Shown one piece after another: positions 44,102 through 57,917 of a stretch of 64,000 bases of DNA. The stretch spans positions 202,303 to 266,302 of the forward strand of contig NZ_JASITA010000005.1 of the NCBI RefSeq assembly GCF_030063415.1, in the 5' to 3' direction. The position numbers and the translations under genes are program-made. The stretch's first letter is position 1. Every line of letters starts with the position of its first letter. The notes below the pieces were generated by a model. The model saw only the letters and a program-made list of their open reading frames with translations. It searched no databases and was not told the origin of the DNA. Source of the stretch: Streptomyces sp. H27-C3 (GTDB lineage Bacteria; Actinomycetota; Actinomycetes; Streptomycetales; Streptomycetaceae).

Positions 44102-44821
44102 ATGACGACCGGGGTACGCCGCAGAATGGGCGTCGAGGAGCGCAGGCAGCAGCTGATCAGCGTCGCGCTGGAGCTGTTCAGCCACCGCTCGCCCGACGAG
44201 GTGTCGATCGACGAGATAGCGGCCGCCGCGGGCATTTCGCGACCGCTGGTCTATCACTACTTCCCCGGCAAGCAGAGCCTGTACGAGGCGGCGCTGCGAA
44301 GGGCCGCCGACGAGCTGGCCACGCGGTTCGTCGAACCGCGCGAAGGGCCCCTCGGGGCACGGCTGCTGCGGGTCATGGGGCGGTTCTTCGACTTCGTCGA
44401 CGAGCACGGTCCGGGCTTCTTCGCGCTGATGCGCGGCGGCCCCGCCGTCGGCTCCTCCACGACCAACGCGATGATCGACGAGGTGCGGCAGGCCGCGTAC
44501 GAGCAGATCCTCTCGCACCTCGACGTCAGCGAACCGCCGGCCCGCCTCGCGATGGTCGTGCGGTCCTGGGTGTCGCTGGCCGAGTCGACGGCGCTGATCT
44601 GGCTGGACGGGCGGCGGATTCCGCGCGGTGAGCTGGAGTTGCAGCTGGTGCACGACTTCGCGGCGCTGGCCGCGGTGAGCGCCGCATACAACGACGAGAT
44701 GGCCGGGATCGTACTGGGGATCTTCGTGGACGAGCCGGCCGACGGTCCCTTCGGGGATCTCGCCGCCCGGCTCCTCGCACTGGCGTCGCGGGTGCCCGCT
44801 CAGCGCTTGGCGTCGCCGTAG
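44102..44821 (+). CDS. TetR-family regulator
   Basis: A 239-aa repressor. The N-terminal HTH is typical (RRQQLISVALELFSHRSPDE, VSIDEIAAAAGISRPLVYHY, FPGKQSLYEAALR); the ligand domain follows. It lies 35 bp after the reductase gene, in the same direction, and may control that group. Its end overlaps the convergent DUF4230 gene by 22 bp. Confidence 0.93.
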   Translation: MTTGVRRRMGVEERRQQLISVALELFSHRSPDEVSIDEIAAAAGISRPLVYHYFPGKQSLYEAALRRAADELATRFVEPREGPLGARLLRVMGRFFDFVDEHGPGFFALMRGGPAVGSSTTNAMIDEVRQAAYEQILSHLDVSEPPARLAMVVRSWVSLAESTALIWLDGRRIPRGELELQLVHDFAALAAVSAAYNDEMAGIVLGIFVDEPADGPFGDLAARLLALASRVPAQRLASP

Positions 44822-45486
44822 AGGACGGTGACGTCCTTGAAGCCGAGCGAGTGCAGCAGGCCCTGGAGCATGCTGGTGGTGTTCTTCTCGGCGCGTCCGG
44901 TCAGTTCGCTGTCCTTGGCGGCCTCGCCGATGTGCTGGGCGGCGAGGCGGTTCACGGCGCGCTCGTCGGCGGGGTTGTCCGAGAAGAAGTCGCCGAGCCG
45001 GTCGAGCAGCCCGCGCTGCTTGGACACGGCGTACGAACGCTCCGCGTCCATCGCGGGCTTACCGAGCTGCGCGTGCGGCAGCCGGAGTGTCGCCTCGGTG
45101 CGCTCCTTGTTGACGGTGATCTGCCGGTCGCCGACCTTGCCGAGGTCGACGTACGCGCCGACCGTGCCCGCGCCGACGTAGAGCGTACGTGAACCGCGGA
45201 CCGAGTCGGGGAGGAACTTGGCGTCCTTCTCCAGGTCGACGACGACCTGGAAGTTGCCCGACGTCGCCTCGTAGCGGCTCATGTCCTGGATGGACTTCAG
45301 GAGGGTGGGCCCGGACCGGTCGTGCGTCTCCTCGCCGAAGATGTCGTCCAGTCCCGGCAGCAGGCTGAGCCTGGTGCCGAGAAGGACCAGTGCCACCACG
45401 AGCGCGATCACCCCGGGCACTTTGATCCACCACGGGATGCGGGCGCGCGGCCGGTCCTGCTTCACCTGCTGGTCGGTGAGAGTCAT
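44800..45486 (-). CDS. DUF4230 membrane-anchored protein
   Basis: A 228-aa protein with one N-terminal transmembrane helix (IPWWIKVPGVIALVVALVLL, about residues 17-38) and an extracytoplasmic DUF4230 domain (ATSGNFQVVVDLEKDAKFLP, TLYVGAGTVGAYVDLGKV, ALRLPHAQ-like strand TLRLPHAQLGKPAMD). ATG 45486 (MTLTDQQVKQ). Function unknown. Convergent overlap with the TetR gene leaves no room for a terminator outside coding sequence. Confidence 0.85.
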   Translation of the reverse strand: MTLTDQQVKQDRPRARIPWWIKVPGVIALVVALVLLGTRLSLLPGLDDIFGEETHDRSGPTLLKSIQDMSRYEATSGNFQVVVDLEKDAKFLPDSVRGSRTLYVGAGTVGAYVDLGKVGDRQITVNKERTEATLRLPHAQLGKPAMDAERSYAVSKQRGLLDRLGDFFSDNPADERAVNRLAAQHIGEAAKDSELTGRAEKNTTSMLQGLLHSLGFKDVTVLYGDAKR

Positions 45487-45544
45487 GCGATACAGGTTCC
45501 CCCGGACCGCGCGCCTACGCGTTTCGGCCACGCGGGGCCGGGGC

Positions 45545-45895
45545 TCAGCGCTTGCGGTAGGACGCCTCCAAGTCGCGTACCTCGACGGAGGTGTGCAGCT
45601 CCACGCCGTCGGCGGGCTTGACGTACTGGCCCACCAGGTCGAGCACCGCCGCGGAGAGTTCCGCCTTCACCTCGGCCGTCCGGCCGGGGAGCAACGCGAT
45701 TGCGATGTGCAGGACGGCACGGCCGGTGGCCGCGTCGCCCACCACAGTCTCCTCGATCCGGCGGAACCGGGTCTTGCAGGAGGCCAGTTGGGTGTTCACG
45801 GTGGCGACGACGAGCGGGTGCAGGACCAGGGCGAAGCCGCGGCGGTCGAAGGTGTCGTCCAGCGGCTCGGAATAGTCGACGGTGATCTGCGGCAT
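45545..45895 (-). CDS. 5-carboxymethyl-2-hydroxymuconate isomerase-like tautomerase
   Basis: A 116-aa member of the tautomerase superfamily (CHMI type). The start at ATG 45895 gives Met-Pro-Gln-Ile-Thr-Val, leaving Pro1 as the catalytic base after Met removal; GGAG precedes it at a good distance. Later strands (RAVLHIAIALLPGRTAEVKA, DGVELHTSVEVRDLEASYRK) match the family. No other homoprotocatechuate pathway genes are nearby, so it may act on another keto-enol substrate. Confidence 0.85.
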   Translation of the reverse strand: MPQITVDYSEPLDDTFDRRGFALVLHPLVVATVNTQLASCKTRFRRIEETVVGDAATGRAVLHIAIALLPGRTAEVKAELSAAVLDLVGQYVKPADGVELHTSVEVRDLEASYRKR

Positions 45896-45978
45896 GGGCA
45901 CACTCCAGGTCAGGGGCTGTCCCGGTCACCCTTACGGTGATCCGTACGACGACGCAAGAGCGCTTCCGCATCGCGGAC

Positions 45979-46008
45979 GGCAGCGGCCCTTTCGCCCGGG
46001 CCACTGCC
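45979..46008 (-). terminator. Probable terminator of the starch operon
   Basis: GGCAGCGGCCC (45979-45989) pairs with GGGCCACTGCC (45998-46008) with one mismatch, 45 bp after the amylopullulanase stop. Confidence 0.45.
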
Positions 46009-46053
46009 GCCCTGCCGCTGCCGAGGTCGACCCGACACGGCAGCGGACGCCCC

Positions 46054-51390
<5,337 letters not shown>

Positions 51391-51419
51391 TGGGGTTCCC
51401 TTCAGGGGGTGCAGGAAGC

Positions 51420-52805
51420 TCAGGGGGTGCAGGAACGGGCGTTGACGTGCAGCGCGACCGCCGTATTGGCGCCGAGGGACGCGGTGAAGCGGCCGGAGCC
51501 GTCCACGTTCACGCCCCTGCCGCTCTGGACGTCGCAGTAGGCGCCCGCGGGCAGCGAGGTCTGGAAGGCGCGGTTGAGCGTCGAGCCCTCGTGGTTGATG
51601 GCGACGTACGCCTTGTCGCCGCGGCCGAAGGCGATCTGGTCGCCGCCGTTGTCCCACCAGTTGGTGGCGGACTGGCCGCGGGAGGCGTTGCGGAAGGCCA
51701 CCATGGAGGAGATCTCGCGCCAGTTGTGCTGGCACTTCCAGCCGTCGTTGTAACAGGCTTTCACCGTACCGCCGTTGGGCGGTCCGGCGTCCCGGTCGGA
51801 GAACTCGTAACCCGAGTGCACGTCCGGGGAGCCGTACGGCCAGGCCAGCATGAAGACGTTGGCCAAGGTGTAGTTGGCGCCGTCCTTGTAGCTGAGGGTG
51901 TCGCCGCCGCGCTCGGTGTCGTGGTTGTCGACGAGGACGGCGGACTTCCCGCCCTCCATGAAGCCCCAGCCCTCGCCGTAGTTCTTGAGATAGGCGAGGT
52001 TCTCGTTGTTGAAGACCTGCTTGAGGCTGCGGGCATAACGGAACTCCTGGACGTCACCGGTGCCGAGGTACTCGGTGGGCGAGACCGCCTCGCCAGCGCC
52101 GAAGATCGCCTCCTGCTTCCAGTAGACGCCGGAGTTGGTCAACCTGCCCTTGATGGCGGCCAGATCACCGGCGGGGATGTGCTTGGCCCCGTCGATCCGG
52201 AAACCGTCGACGCCCAGCGACAGCAGGTCGTTGAGGTACGCGGCGATCCTGCCGCGGACGTACTCCTCGCCGGTGTCGAGGTCGGCGAGGCCGACGAGTT
52301 CGCAGTTCTGGACGTTGCCGCGGTCGCCGTAGTTGGTGATCTGCGACCGGCAGTCGTCCAGGTCGGCGCCCGAGTAGGTGCCGGGATAGGTGTATTTCTC
52401 GTACGAGGAGCCGCCGGTGCCCGTTCCGTTGCCGGCCGCCATGTGGTTGATCACGGCGTCGGCGACGACCTTGACGCCGGCGGCGTGGCAGGTGTCGACC
52501 ATGTTCTTGAAGGCGGCGCGGTCGCCGAGCCGGCCGGCGATCTTGTAGCTGACGGGCTGGTACGACGTCCACCACTGGCCGCCCTGGATGTGCTCCTGGG
52601 GTGGCGACGCCTGGACGTAGCCGTAGCCGGCCGGGCCCAGGGTGTCCGTACAGGCCTTCGCTATGGAGGCGAACTTCCACTCGAACATGACGGCGGTGAC
52701 GTCCTTGGCGCCGGGCGGAGCCGCTTGTGCGGATCCGGCGGGGACGACGAGGGCGGCGGCGCCGGCGGTGAGAGCGAGCGCGGTGGACAGGAGTCTGCGA
52801 GCCAT
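51420..52805 (-). CDS. amlB: Secreted alpha-amylase (GH13)
   Basis: A 461-aa exported endo-amylase. ATG 52805 follows AGGAGGA; signal peptide [20 protein letters not shown]. Conserved regions: [10 protein letters not shown] (I), [11 protein letters not shown] (II, nucleophile Asp), AIFGAGEAV (III, acid Glu), [11 protein letters not shown] (IV). The C-terminal beta domain is present but there is no starch-binding CBM20, unlike many streptomycete amylases. The upstream 383 bp hold MalR-like elements, so maltose induction is expected. Symbol given by resemblance and position. Confidence 0.93.
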   Translation of the reverse strand: MARRLLSTALALTAGAAALVVPAGSAQAAPPGAKDVTAVMFEWKFASIAKACTDTLGPAGYGYVQASPPQEHIQGGQWWTSYQPVSYKIAGRLGDRAAFKNMVDTCHAAGVKVVADAVINHMAAGNGTGTGGSSYEKYTYPGTYSGADLDDCRSQITNYGDRGNVQNCELVGLADLDTGEEYVRGRIAAYLNDLLSLGVDGFRIDGAKHIPAGDLAAIKGRLTNSGVYWKQEAIFGAGEAVSPTEYLGTGDVQEFRYARSLKQVFNNENLAYLKNYGEGWGFMEGGKSAVLVDNHDTERGGDTLSYKDGANYTLANVFMLAWPYGSPDVHSGYEFSDRDAGPPNGGTVKACYNDGWKCQHNWREISSMVAFRNASRGQSATNWWDNGGDQIAFGRGDKAYVAINHEGSTLNRAFQTSLPAGAYCDVQSGRGVNVDGSGRFTASLGANTAVALHVNARSCTP

Positions 52806-52897
52806 GGGGTGTTCCTCCTGCATGGGGGGAGGTGCGGGTGGCGGGTGACGGTGAGGCCTCGCGTGGCAACGCGCCCTGCCCTCAAGGCTCCTGAATG

Positions 52898-52912
52898 TTC
52901 TTGCTGCAAGAA
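52898..52912. promoter_or_regulatory. MalR-like operator before amlB
   Basis: TTCTTGCTGCAAGAA, a perfect odd palindrome 93 bp upstream of the amlB start. Its CTTGC/GCAAG half-sites are of the kind found at MalR/Reg1-controlled promoters in Streptomyces. The same 11-bp core recurs at 53010-53020. Confidence 0.65.
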
Positions 52913-53009
52913 ATGAAAAGCTTGCCGCGGAGCAGACCGTACGAGCCCTCACCAGCGGGGTCAACCCTCTGGACACGGTCCGTCAACACCCCGGAAATCT
53001 GCGGGATTT

Positions 53010-53050
53010 CTTGCTGCAAGGTCTTTCGCAAGCAATTGCGGTCCTGTTAC
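53010..53050. promoter_or_regulatory. Second MalR-like element with aglA-type promoter wording
   Basis: CTTGCTGCAAG (53010-53020), then GCAAG (53028), TTGC (53036) and CTGTTAC (53044-53050). GCAAG, 3 nt, TTGC, 4 nt, CTGTTAC has exactly the spacing found at 59442-59464 before the plus-strand glucosidase. Here it points rightward, toward no gene start. The rest of the gap to 53190 is GC-rich with no gene seen. Confidence 0.5.
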
Positions 53051-53189
53051 GTTCTTCTCGACTCCGGCTCGGCCGGCCGGGGGTCCCGGCAGGCCCGGGT
53101 CCCACGCGCCCGACCGGCCGGGCCGGGCCGACAGGGAGACCCCGGGGCCAAGAAACACCCCGCCGCCCAGCCGCAGGCAACCCGTCCCC

Positions 53190-54236
53190 CTACCCCCGCA
53201 CCTGCGCCGTAGACCCCCGCACCACCAGCTCCGGCTGAAACACGTACTCCGTGCGCCGCACCGGGCTCCCCCCGATCTCCTCAAGCAGCGCCCCCACCGC
53301 CGCCGTGGCCATCGCCTGCACCGGCTGTCGCACCGTGGTCATCGGCGGATCGGTGAAGGCGATCAGCTGTGAGTCGTCGAAGCCCACCACCGAGACATTC
53401 CCCGGCACATCAAGACCGCGCCCCCGCGCGGCCCGCACCACCCCGAGCGCCATCATGTCGCTGCCGCAGACGATGCCCGTGCACCCCCGGTCGAGCAGCG
53501 CCCCCGCCGCCACCTGCCCGCCCTCGACGCTGAACAGCGTGTGCTGCACGGCAGGTTCGGCCTCCTCGCGCGGGCGCCCGAGCACCGCGGCGAGCGCGTC
53601 GACGAAGCCCTCACGCTTACGGCGCGAGGGCACGTACCTCCGCGGCCCGAGCGCGAGCCCGATCCGCTCGTGGCCCAGCTCGGCGAGGTGGCCGACCGCC
53701 ATCCGCATCGCCGCGTGGTCGTCGGGCGACACGAAGGGCGCGCTGATCGCCTCGTTGAAGCCGTTGATGAGGACGAACGGCACCCCCCGCGCCGCCAGCG
53801 CCGCGTACCGCGCGGGATCCGCCGACAGGTCCGCGTGCAGCCCGGACAGGAAGACGATGCCGCCCACCCCGCGCTCCACGAGCTGCTCGACCAGTTCGTC
53901 CTCCGTCGCCCCGCCTGGCAGCTGGGTGCACAGCACGGGCGTGTAGCCGTGCCCGGCCAGCACCTGTTCGATGACCTGTGCGAAGGCCGGGAAGATCGGG
54001 TTGGTCAGCTCGGGCGTGACCAGCCCGATCAGGCCCGCGCTGCGCCGCCGCAGCCGTACGGGCCGCTCGTAGCCCAGCACGTCGAGCGCCGCGAGCACCC
54101 GCTGGCGCGTGGTGTCGGCGACGCCCGGCTTGCCGTTCAGCACCCGGCTGACGGTGGCCTCGCTGACGGAGGCCTGCGCCGCGATGTGCACCAGCCGCGG
54201 GGAGGCGAGGCCGCTCCGCGGCGCGGGAACGGTCAC
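53190..54236 (-). CDS. LacI-family regulator, second MalR-like paralogue
   Basis: A 348-aa repressor. The HTH (VHIAAQASVSEATVSRVLNG KP region) and periplasmic-binding-like ligand domain (SAGLIGLVTPELTNPIFPAF, VSVVGFDDSQLIAFTDPPMT) are close to those of MalR at 61159. GTG 54236 overlaps the stop of the alpha-glucosidase gene (GTGA), so translation is coupled. It probably senses a maltodextrin-related ligand. Having two MalR-like proteins in one locus is unusual compared with S. coelicolor as remembered. Confidence 0.92.
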   Translation of the reverse strand: MTVPAPRSGLASPRLVHIAAQASVSEATVSRVLNGKPGVADTTRQRVLAALDVLGYERPVRLRRRSAGLIGLVTPELTNPIFPAFAQVIEQVLAGHGYTPVLCTQLPGGATEDELVEQLVERGVGGIVFLSGLHADLSADPARYAALAARGVPFVLINGFNEAISAPFVSPDDHAAMRMAVGHLAELGHERIGLALGPRRYVPSRRKREGFVDALAAVLGRPREEAEPAVQHTLFSVEGGQVAAGALLDRGCTGIVCGSDMMALGVVRAARGRGLDVPGNVSVVGFDDSQLIAFTDPPMTTVRQPVQAMATAAVGALLEEIGGSPVRRTEYVFQPELVVRGSTAQVRG

Positions 54237-55912
54237 ACCGTCCACCACACGGCGGTGTCGCCGGGCAGCTCGAAGTCGCCTTTCCCCGGGGTGACTTCGC
54301 CGCTGGCGAGCAGCATTCGGCCTGGCGCCGGCAGAGTGACGGCCGCCCGCGTCGTATTGACCGTGCAGACGAACCCGTCGCGGGCGAAGGCCAGCACCCC
54401 ATGGGGCGCGGCCAGCCACTCCACAGCGGTCCCGGCGCCAAGACCCGGATGCTCGCGGCGCACGGCGAGTGCGCGGCGGTACAGCTCCAGCGTCGATTCC
54501 GGGTCGCCGGTCTGCGTCTCCACGCTCAGCGCGCCCCAGCCCTCGGGCTGCGGGAGCCAGCTGCCGCCCGCGCCGAAGCCGTACGAAGACCCTCCGGCCG
54601 TCCACGGGATCGGCACCCGGCAGCCGTCGCGGAAGCCGTCCTGGCCGTCGGCCCGGAAGAAGGACGGGTCCTGGCGGGCCTCGTCGGGCAGGTCGGTGAC
54701 GTCCGGCAGGCCGAGCTCCTCGCCCTGGTAGACGTACGCGGATCCGGGGAGCGCCAGCATCAGCACGGTCGCGGCGCGGGCCCGGCGCAGGCCGAGTTCG
54801 CGGTCGCCGGCCTCGCGGAGCTGGGTACCGAGGCCCGGCGGGTTGGCGAAGCGGGTGGTGTGCCGGGTGACGTCGTGGTTGGACAGCACCCAGGTGGCGG
54901 GGGCGCCCACGGGGTGCATCGCGGCGAGCGAGGTGGTGATGACCTCGCGCAGCGCGGTCGCGTCCCATGCGGTGCCCAGGTACTGGAAGTTGAAGGCCTG
55001 GTGCATCTCGTCGGGGCGTACGTAGTTGGCCGTGCGTTCCACGGTCGGCGTCCACGCCTCGGCGACGGCGATGCGCTCACCCGGGTACTCGTCGAGGATC
55101 TGCCGCCAGGAACGGTAGATCTCGTGGACACCGTCCTGGTCGAAGAAGGGCATCACGTCGTTGCCGAGCAGCTTGAGCTGGTCGTGCGCGCCCAGGTCGG
55201 GCAGGCCCTCGGCCTTCACCAGGCCGTGGGCGACGTCGACGCGGAAACCGTCGACGCCCATGTCCAGCCAGAACCGCAGGATCGAGCGGAACTCGTCCGC
55301 GACGGCGGGGTGTTCCCAGTTGAAGTCGGGCTGCTCGGGGGCGAAGAGGTGCAGGTACCAGTCGCCGGGTGTGCCGTCCGGGTTGACCGTCCTGGTCCAG
55401 GCGGGCCCGCCGAAGATGGACTCCCAGTCGTTGGGGGCCAGTTCACCGCTCTCGCCCTTGCCGGGCAGGAAGTGGTAGCGGTCGCGCAGCGCGGATCCGG
55501 GACCCTCCGCAATCGCCCGCTTGAACCACTCGTGCTGGTCGGAGGAGTGGTTGGGCACCAGGTCGACGATGATGCGCAGACCCAGCGCGTGGGCGTCGCG
55601 GATCAGCGCGTCGGCGTCCAGGAGTGTCCCGAACATGGGGTCGATGGCCCGGTAGTCGGCGACGTCGTACCCGGCGTCGGCCTGCGGCGACGCGTAGAAG
55701 GGGCTGAGCCAGACGGCGTCGACGCCGAGCTCCTTGAGGTACGGAAGCCGTCCGCGTACCCCGTCGAGGTCGCCCATGCCGTCGCCGTTGCCGTCGGCGA
55801 AACTGCGCGGATAGACCTGGTAGATCACCGCGTCCCGCCACCAGCCGGTGCGCCGGTTTCCCGTGGTGTGGGCGCTGGTGAGGGCGGTGGGAGCAGCGAG
55901 GTGCTGGGTCAT
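54233..55912 (-). CDS. Intracellular GH13 alpha-glucosidase, copy 1
   Basis: A 559-aa enzyme without signal peptide; hydrolyses terminal alpha-glucosyl units of imported maltodextrins (GH13 oligo-1,6-/alpha-glucosidase group). Conserved regions: IVDLVPNHSSDQH, VDGFRVDVAHG, IAVAEAWTPT and LSNHDVTRH. ATG 55912 follows AGGGAC. It lies 80 bp after malG and overlaps the LacI gene by 4 bp, so it forms malEFG-glucosidase-LacI. A paralogue at 59532 has the same motifs. Confidence 0.93.
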   Translation of the reverse strand: MTQHLAAPTALTSAHTTGNRRTGWWRDAVIYQVYPRSFADGNGDGMGDLDGVRGRLPYLKELGVDAVWLSPFYASPQADAGYDVADYRAIDPMFGTLLDADALIRDAHALGLRIIVDLVPNHSSDQHEWFKRAIAEGPGSALRDRYHFLPGKGESGELAPNDWESIFGGPAWTRTVNPDGTPGDWYLHLFAPEQPDFNWEHPAVADEFRSILRFWLDMGVDGFRVDVAHGLVKAEGLPDLGAHDQLKLLGNDVMPFFDQDGVHEIYRSWRQILDEYPGERIAVAEAWTPTVERTANYVRPDEMHQAFNFQYLGTAWDATALREVITTSLAAMHPVGAPATWVLSNHDVTRHTTRFANPPGLGTQLREAGDRELGLRRARAATVLMLALPGSAYVYQGEELGLPDVTDLPDEARQDPSFFRADGQDGFRDGCRVPIPWTAGGSSYGFGAGGSWLPQPEGWGALSVETQTGDPESTLELYRRALAVRREHPGLGAGTAVEWLAAPHGVLAFARDGFVCTVNTTRAAVTLPAPGRMLLASGEVTPGKGDFELPGDTAVWWTV

Positions 55913-55992
55913 GTCGTCCCTGGTTGTGAGGCGTGGGGGCGGCCGGCCCGCCGGGGCGGGAGCCGCCGCAGGAGTACGTAGGAGCAGGCCCG

Positions 55993-56886
55993 TCAGGACT
56001 TCGTCGCTCCGGCGGTCAGTCCGGACACGAGGTGGCGCTGGGCGAGCGCGAAGACCACCGCGGCGGGTACCGCGACGATCACGGCTGCCGCGGTGAGCGA
56101 ACCCCAGTCGCTGGTGTACTGGTTGACGAAGGTCTGCAGGCCGCCGGCGAGGGTGAGGTTCTCCTCGCCCGTCATGAACGCGGAAGCATAGGCGACCTCG
56201 GCCCAGCCGGTGATGAAGCTGTAGAAGCCCGTCACCACGAGCCCCGGCTTGGCGAGCGGCAGGATCAGCCGCCAGAAGACGCCGAAGGGGTTGAGTCCGT
56301 CGACCCGGCCCGCTTCGTCGATCTCCACCGGGATGGTATCGAAGTACCCCTTCATCATCCAGGAGCAGAAGGGCACGGCAATCGTCAGATAGGTGACGAC
56401 CAGGCCGACGGGCTGGTTGAGCAGACCGAGGTCGGCCATCAGGTTGTACAGCGGCACGATCAGCACCGCGACGGGGAACATCTGGGTGATCAGCAGCAGC
56501 CACATCAGGGGCCGCATGCCGGGGAACCTGAAGCGGCTGACGGCGTAGCCGGTGGTGGCGGAGATGAGGACGGCGAGCACGGTGGTCATGCCGACGACCA
56601 GCACGGAGTTGCCGAACCAGCTGAGGAACTCGGTGTCGTTGAGGACGTGGTCGTAGTTGCTGAAGGTGAAGTCCTTCACCAGGTCGGTGGAGAACGCCTC
56701 GCTCTTGGGCTTGAACGAGGTGACCAGCAGCCACAGCGGCGGGAAGACGGCGGCGACGGTGGCGATCACCAGGGTCGCGTGCAGGCCGAAGGAGGCCAAC
56801 GGGCTGCGCTCGCCCCGGTTGCGGACCTTCTTGCGCGGGGCCGGCTTACCCGGGGCGTTCTTCGTGGTGTTCACGGTGTCGGTCAC
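55993..56886 (-). CDS. malG: Maltodextrin ABC transporter permease
   Basis: A 297-aa inner-membrane permease with six predicted helices and the EAA loop (EIDEAGRVDGLNPFGVFWRL ending ILPLAKPG). Two adjacent GTG codons can start it (56889, 56886); 56886 is better spaced from GGGAG and its GTGA overlaps the malF stop. It pairs with MalF to form the channel; the ATPase is usually the shared MsiK encoded elsewhere, which fits the lack of one here. Confidence 0.94.
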   Translation of the reverse strand: MTDTVNTTKNAPGKPAPRKKVRNRGERSPLASFGLHATLVIATVAAVFPPLWLLVTSFKPKSEAFSTDLVKDFTFSNYDHVLNDTEFLSWFGNSVLVVGMTTVLAVLISATTGYAVSRFRFPGMRPLMWLLLITQMFPVAVLIVPLYNLMADLGLLNQPVGLVVTYLTIAVPFCSWMMKGYFDTIPVEIDEAGRVDGLNPFGVFWRLILPLAKPGLVVTGFYSFITGWAEVAYASAFMTGEENLTLAGGLQTFVNQYTSDWGSLTAAAVIVAVPAAVVFALAQRHLVSGLTAGATKS

Positions 56887-57893
56887 CACACTTCTCCCTG
56901 CTTGCGGAGCGCACGGCGGTAGACCACCGCGAAGAGCGACAGGAGCAGCAGAATCAGCACGCCCCAGGCCGCGGAATTGGCGAAGTCGCGGGGGCTGACG
57001 ACGAAGGACAGCCGGTACGCGTAGGTCACGAGGATCTCGGTGGAGTCCCCGGGCCCGCCCCGGGTGAGCAGATAGATCACCGGGAACATGTTGAATGTCC
57101 AGATGCTGCTGAGCAGGACCACGGTGCTGCTGACGGCGCGCAGCCCCGGCAGGGTGATGTGGCGGAAGCGCTGCCAGGGGCTCGCGCCGTCGATCTCCGC
57201 GGCCTCGTACAGCTCACCGGGGATGGACTGGAGCCCGCCGAGCATGGCGACCAGCATGAACGGCACACCGAGCCACACGTTCACCGCGATCACGGAGAAC
57301 TTCGCCCAGGTAGGGTCGTTCAGCCACGGCACGGCGTCGATGCCGCCGCCGGACAGCAGCGAGTTGAGCAGGCCGTTCTGCTCGTTGAAGAGCAGCCGCC
57401 AGGTGAAGACGGAGATGAACGCCGGTACGGCCCAGGGCAGGATCAGCGCGATCCGGTAGAACGAGCGCCCGGCCATCTTGCGGTTGAGCATGTTGGCCAG
57501 GGTGAGGCCGAGCGCGAAGGTGACGGCGACGCAGCAGACGGTCCAGCTGACCGTCCAGCTGAGCCGGTCCCAGAACACCCCGTCCCGCAGGATGGCCGTG
57601 AAGTTGTCGAGACCGACGGACTCGTACGTCGCCGGGATGTGGTTGACGCCGATGGAGCGTTCGACGTTCGCCTCGTTGGCGTTCGTCGTCGACAGATAGA
57701 TGCCGCGCGCCAGCGGGTAGCCGATGATCACGCCGATCACGATCACCACGGGGGCGATCATGCTCCAGGCGTACCAGTGGGTGGACAGCGACCTGCGCAG
57801 CCGCCCGGGTGTCTTGTCGGTCCCGCGGCCACGGCCGCGGGCGCTGTGTGCGCCCGCGGCCGTGGCTGCCGACCGGCCGGTCTCGACAGCCAT
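56883..57893 (-). CDS. malF: Maltodextrin ABC transporter permease
   Basis: A 336-aa permease. A basic N-terminal tail (RGRGRGTDKTPGRLRRSL) precedes the first helix (MIAPVVIVIGVIIGYPLARG); the EAA loop is ELYEAAEIDGASPWQRFRHI. The first 20 codons contain a perfect 17-bp hairpin (57828-57866) that may reduce its translation relative to malE. The start is 24 bp after the malE stop. Confidence 0.94.
   Translation of the reverse strand: MAVETGRSAATAAGAHSARGRGRGTDKTPGRLRRSLSTHWYAWSMIAPVVIVIGVIIGYPLARGIYLSTTNANEANVERSIGVNHIPATYESVGLDNFTAILRDGVFWDRLSWTVSWTVCCVAVTFALGLTLANMLNRKMAGRSFYRIALILPWAVPAFISVFTWRLLFNEQNGLLNSLLSGGGIDAVPWLNDPTWAKFSVIAVNVWLGVPFMLVAMLGGLQSIPGELYEAAEIDGASPWQRFRHITLPGLRAVSSTVVLLSSIWTFNMFPVIYLLTRGGPGDSTEILVTYAYRLSFVVSPRDFANSAAWGVLILLLLSLFAVVYRRALRKQGEVW
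57828..57866 (-). promoter_or_regulatory. Strong hairpin inside the 5' end of malF
   Basis: A perfect 17-bp stem (57828-57844 with 57850-57866) with loop TGTGT, covering malF codons about 10-22, soon after the malE stop. It could protect malE mRNA from 3' decay or lower malF translation, as the intercistronic hairpins of enteric malE-malF do. Role inferred. Confidence 0.6.
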
Positions 57894-57917
57894 GGATCGG
57901 TCAGCCTCTCCCGTGAA

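Noticed and set aside
53050..53190. A small gene between amlB and the LacI gene
   Set aside because: Frames here are Arg/Pro/Gly-rich with no ribosome site; the stretch looks like GC-rich intergenic DNA with hairpins.
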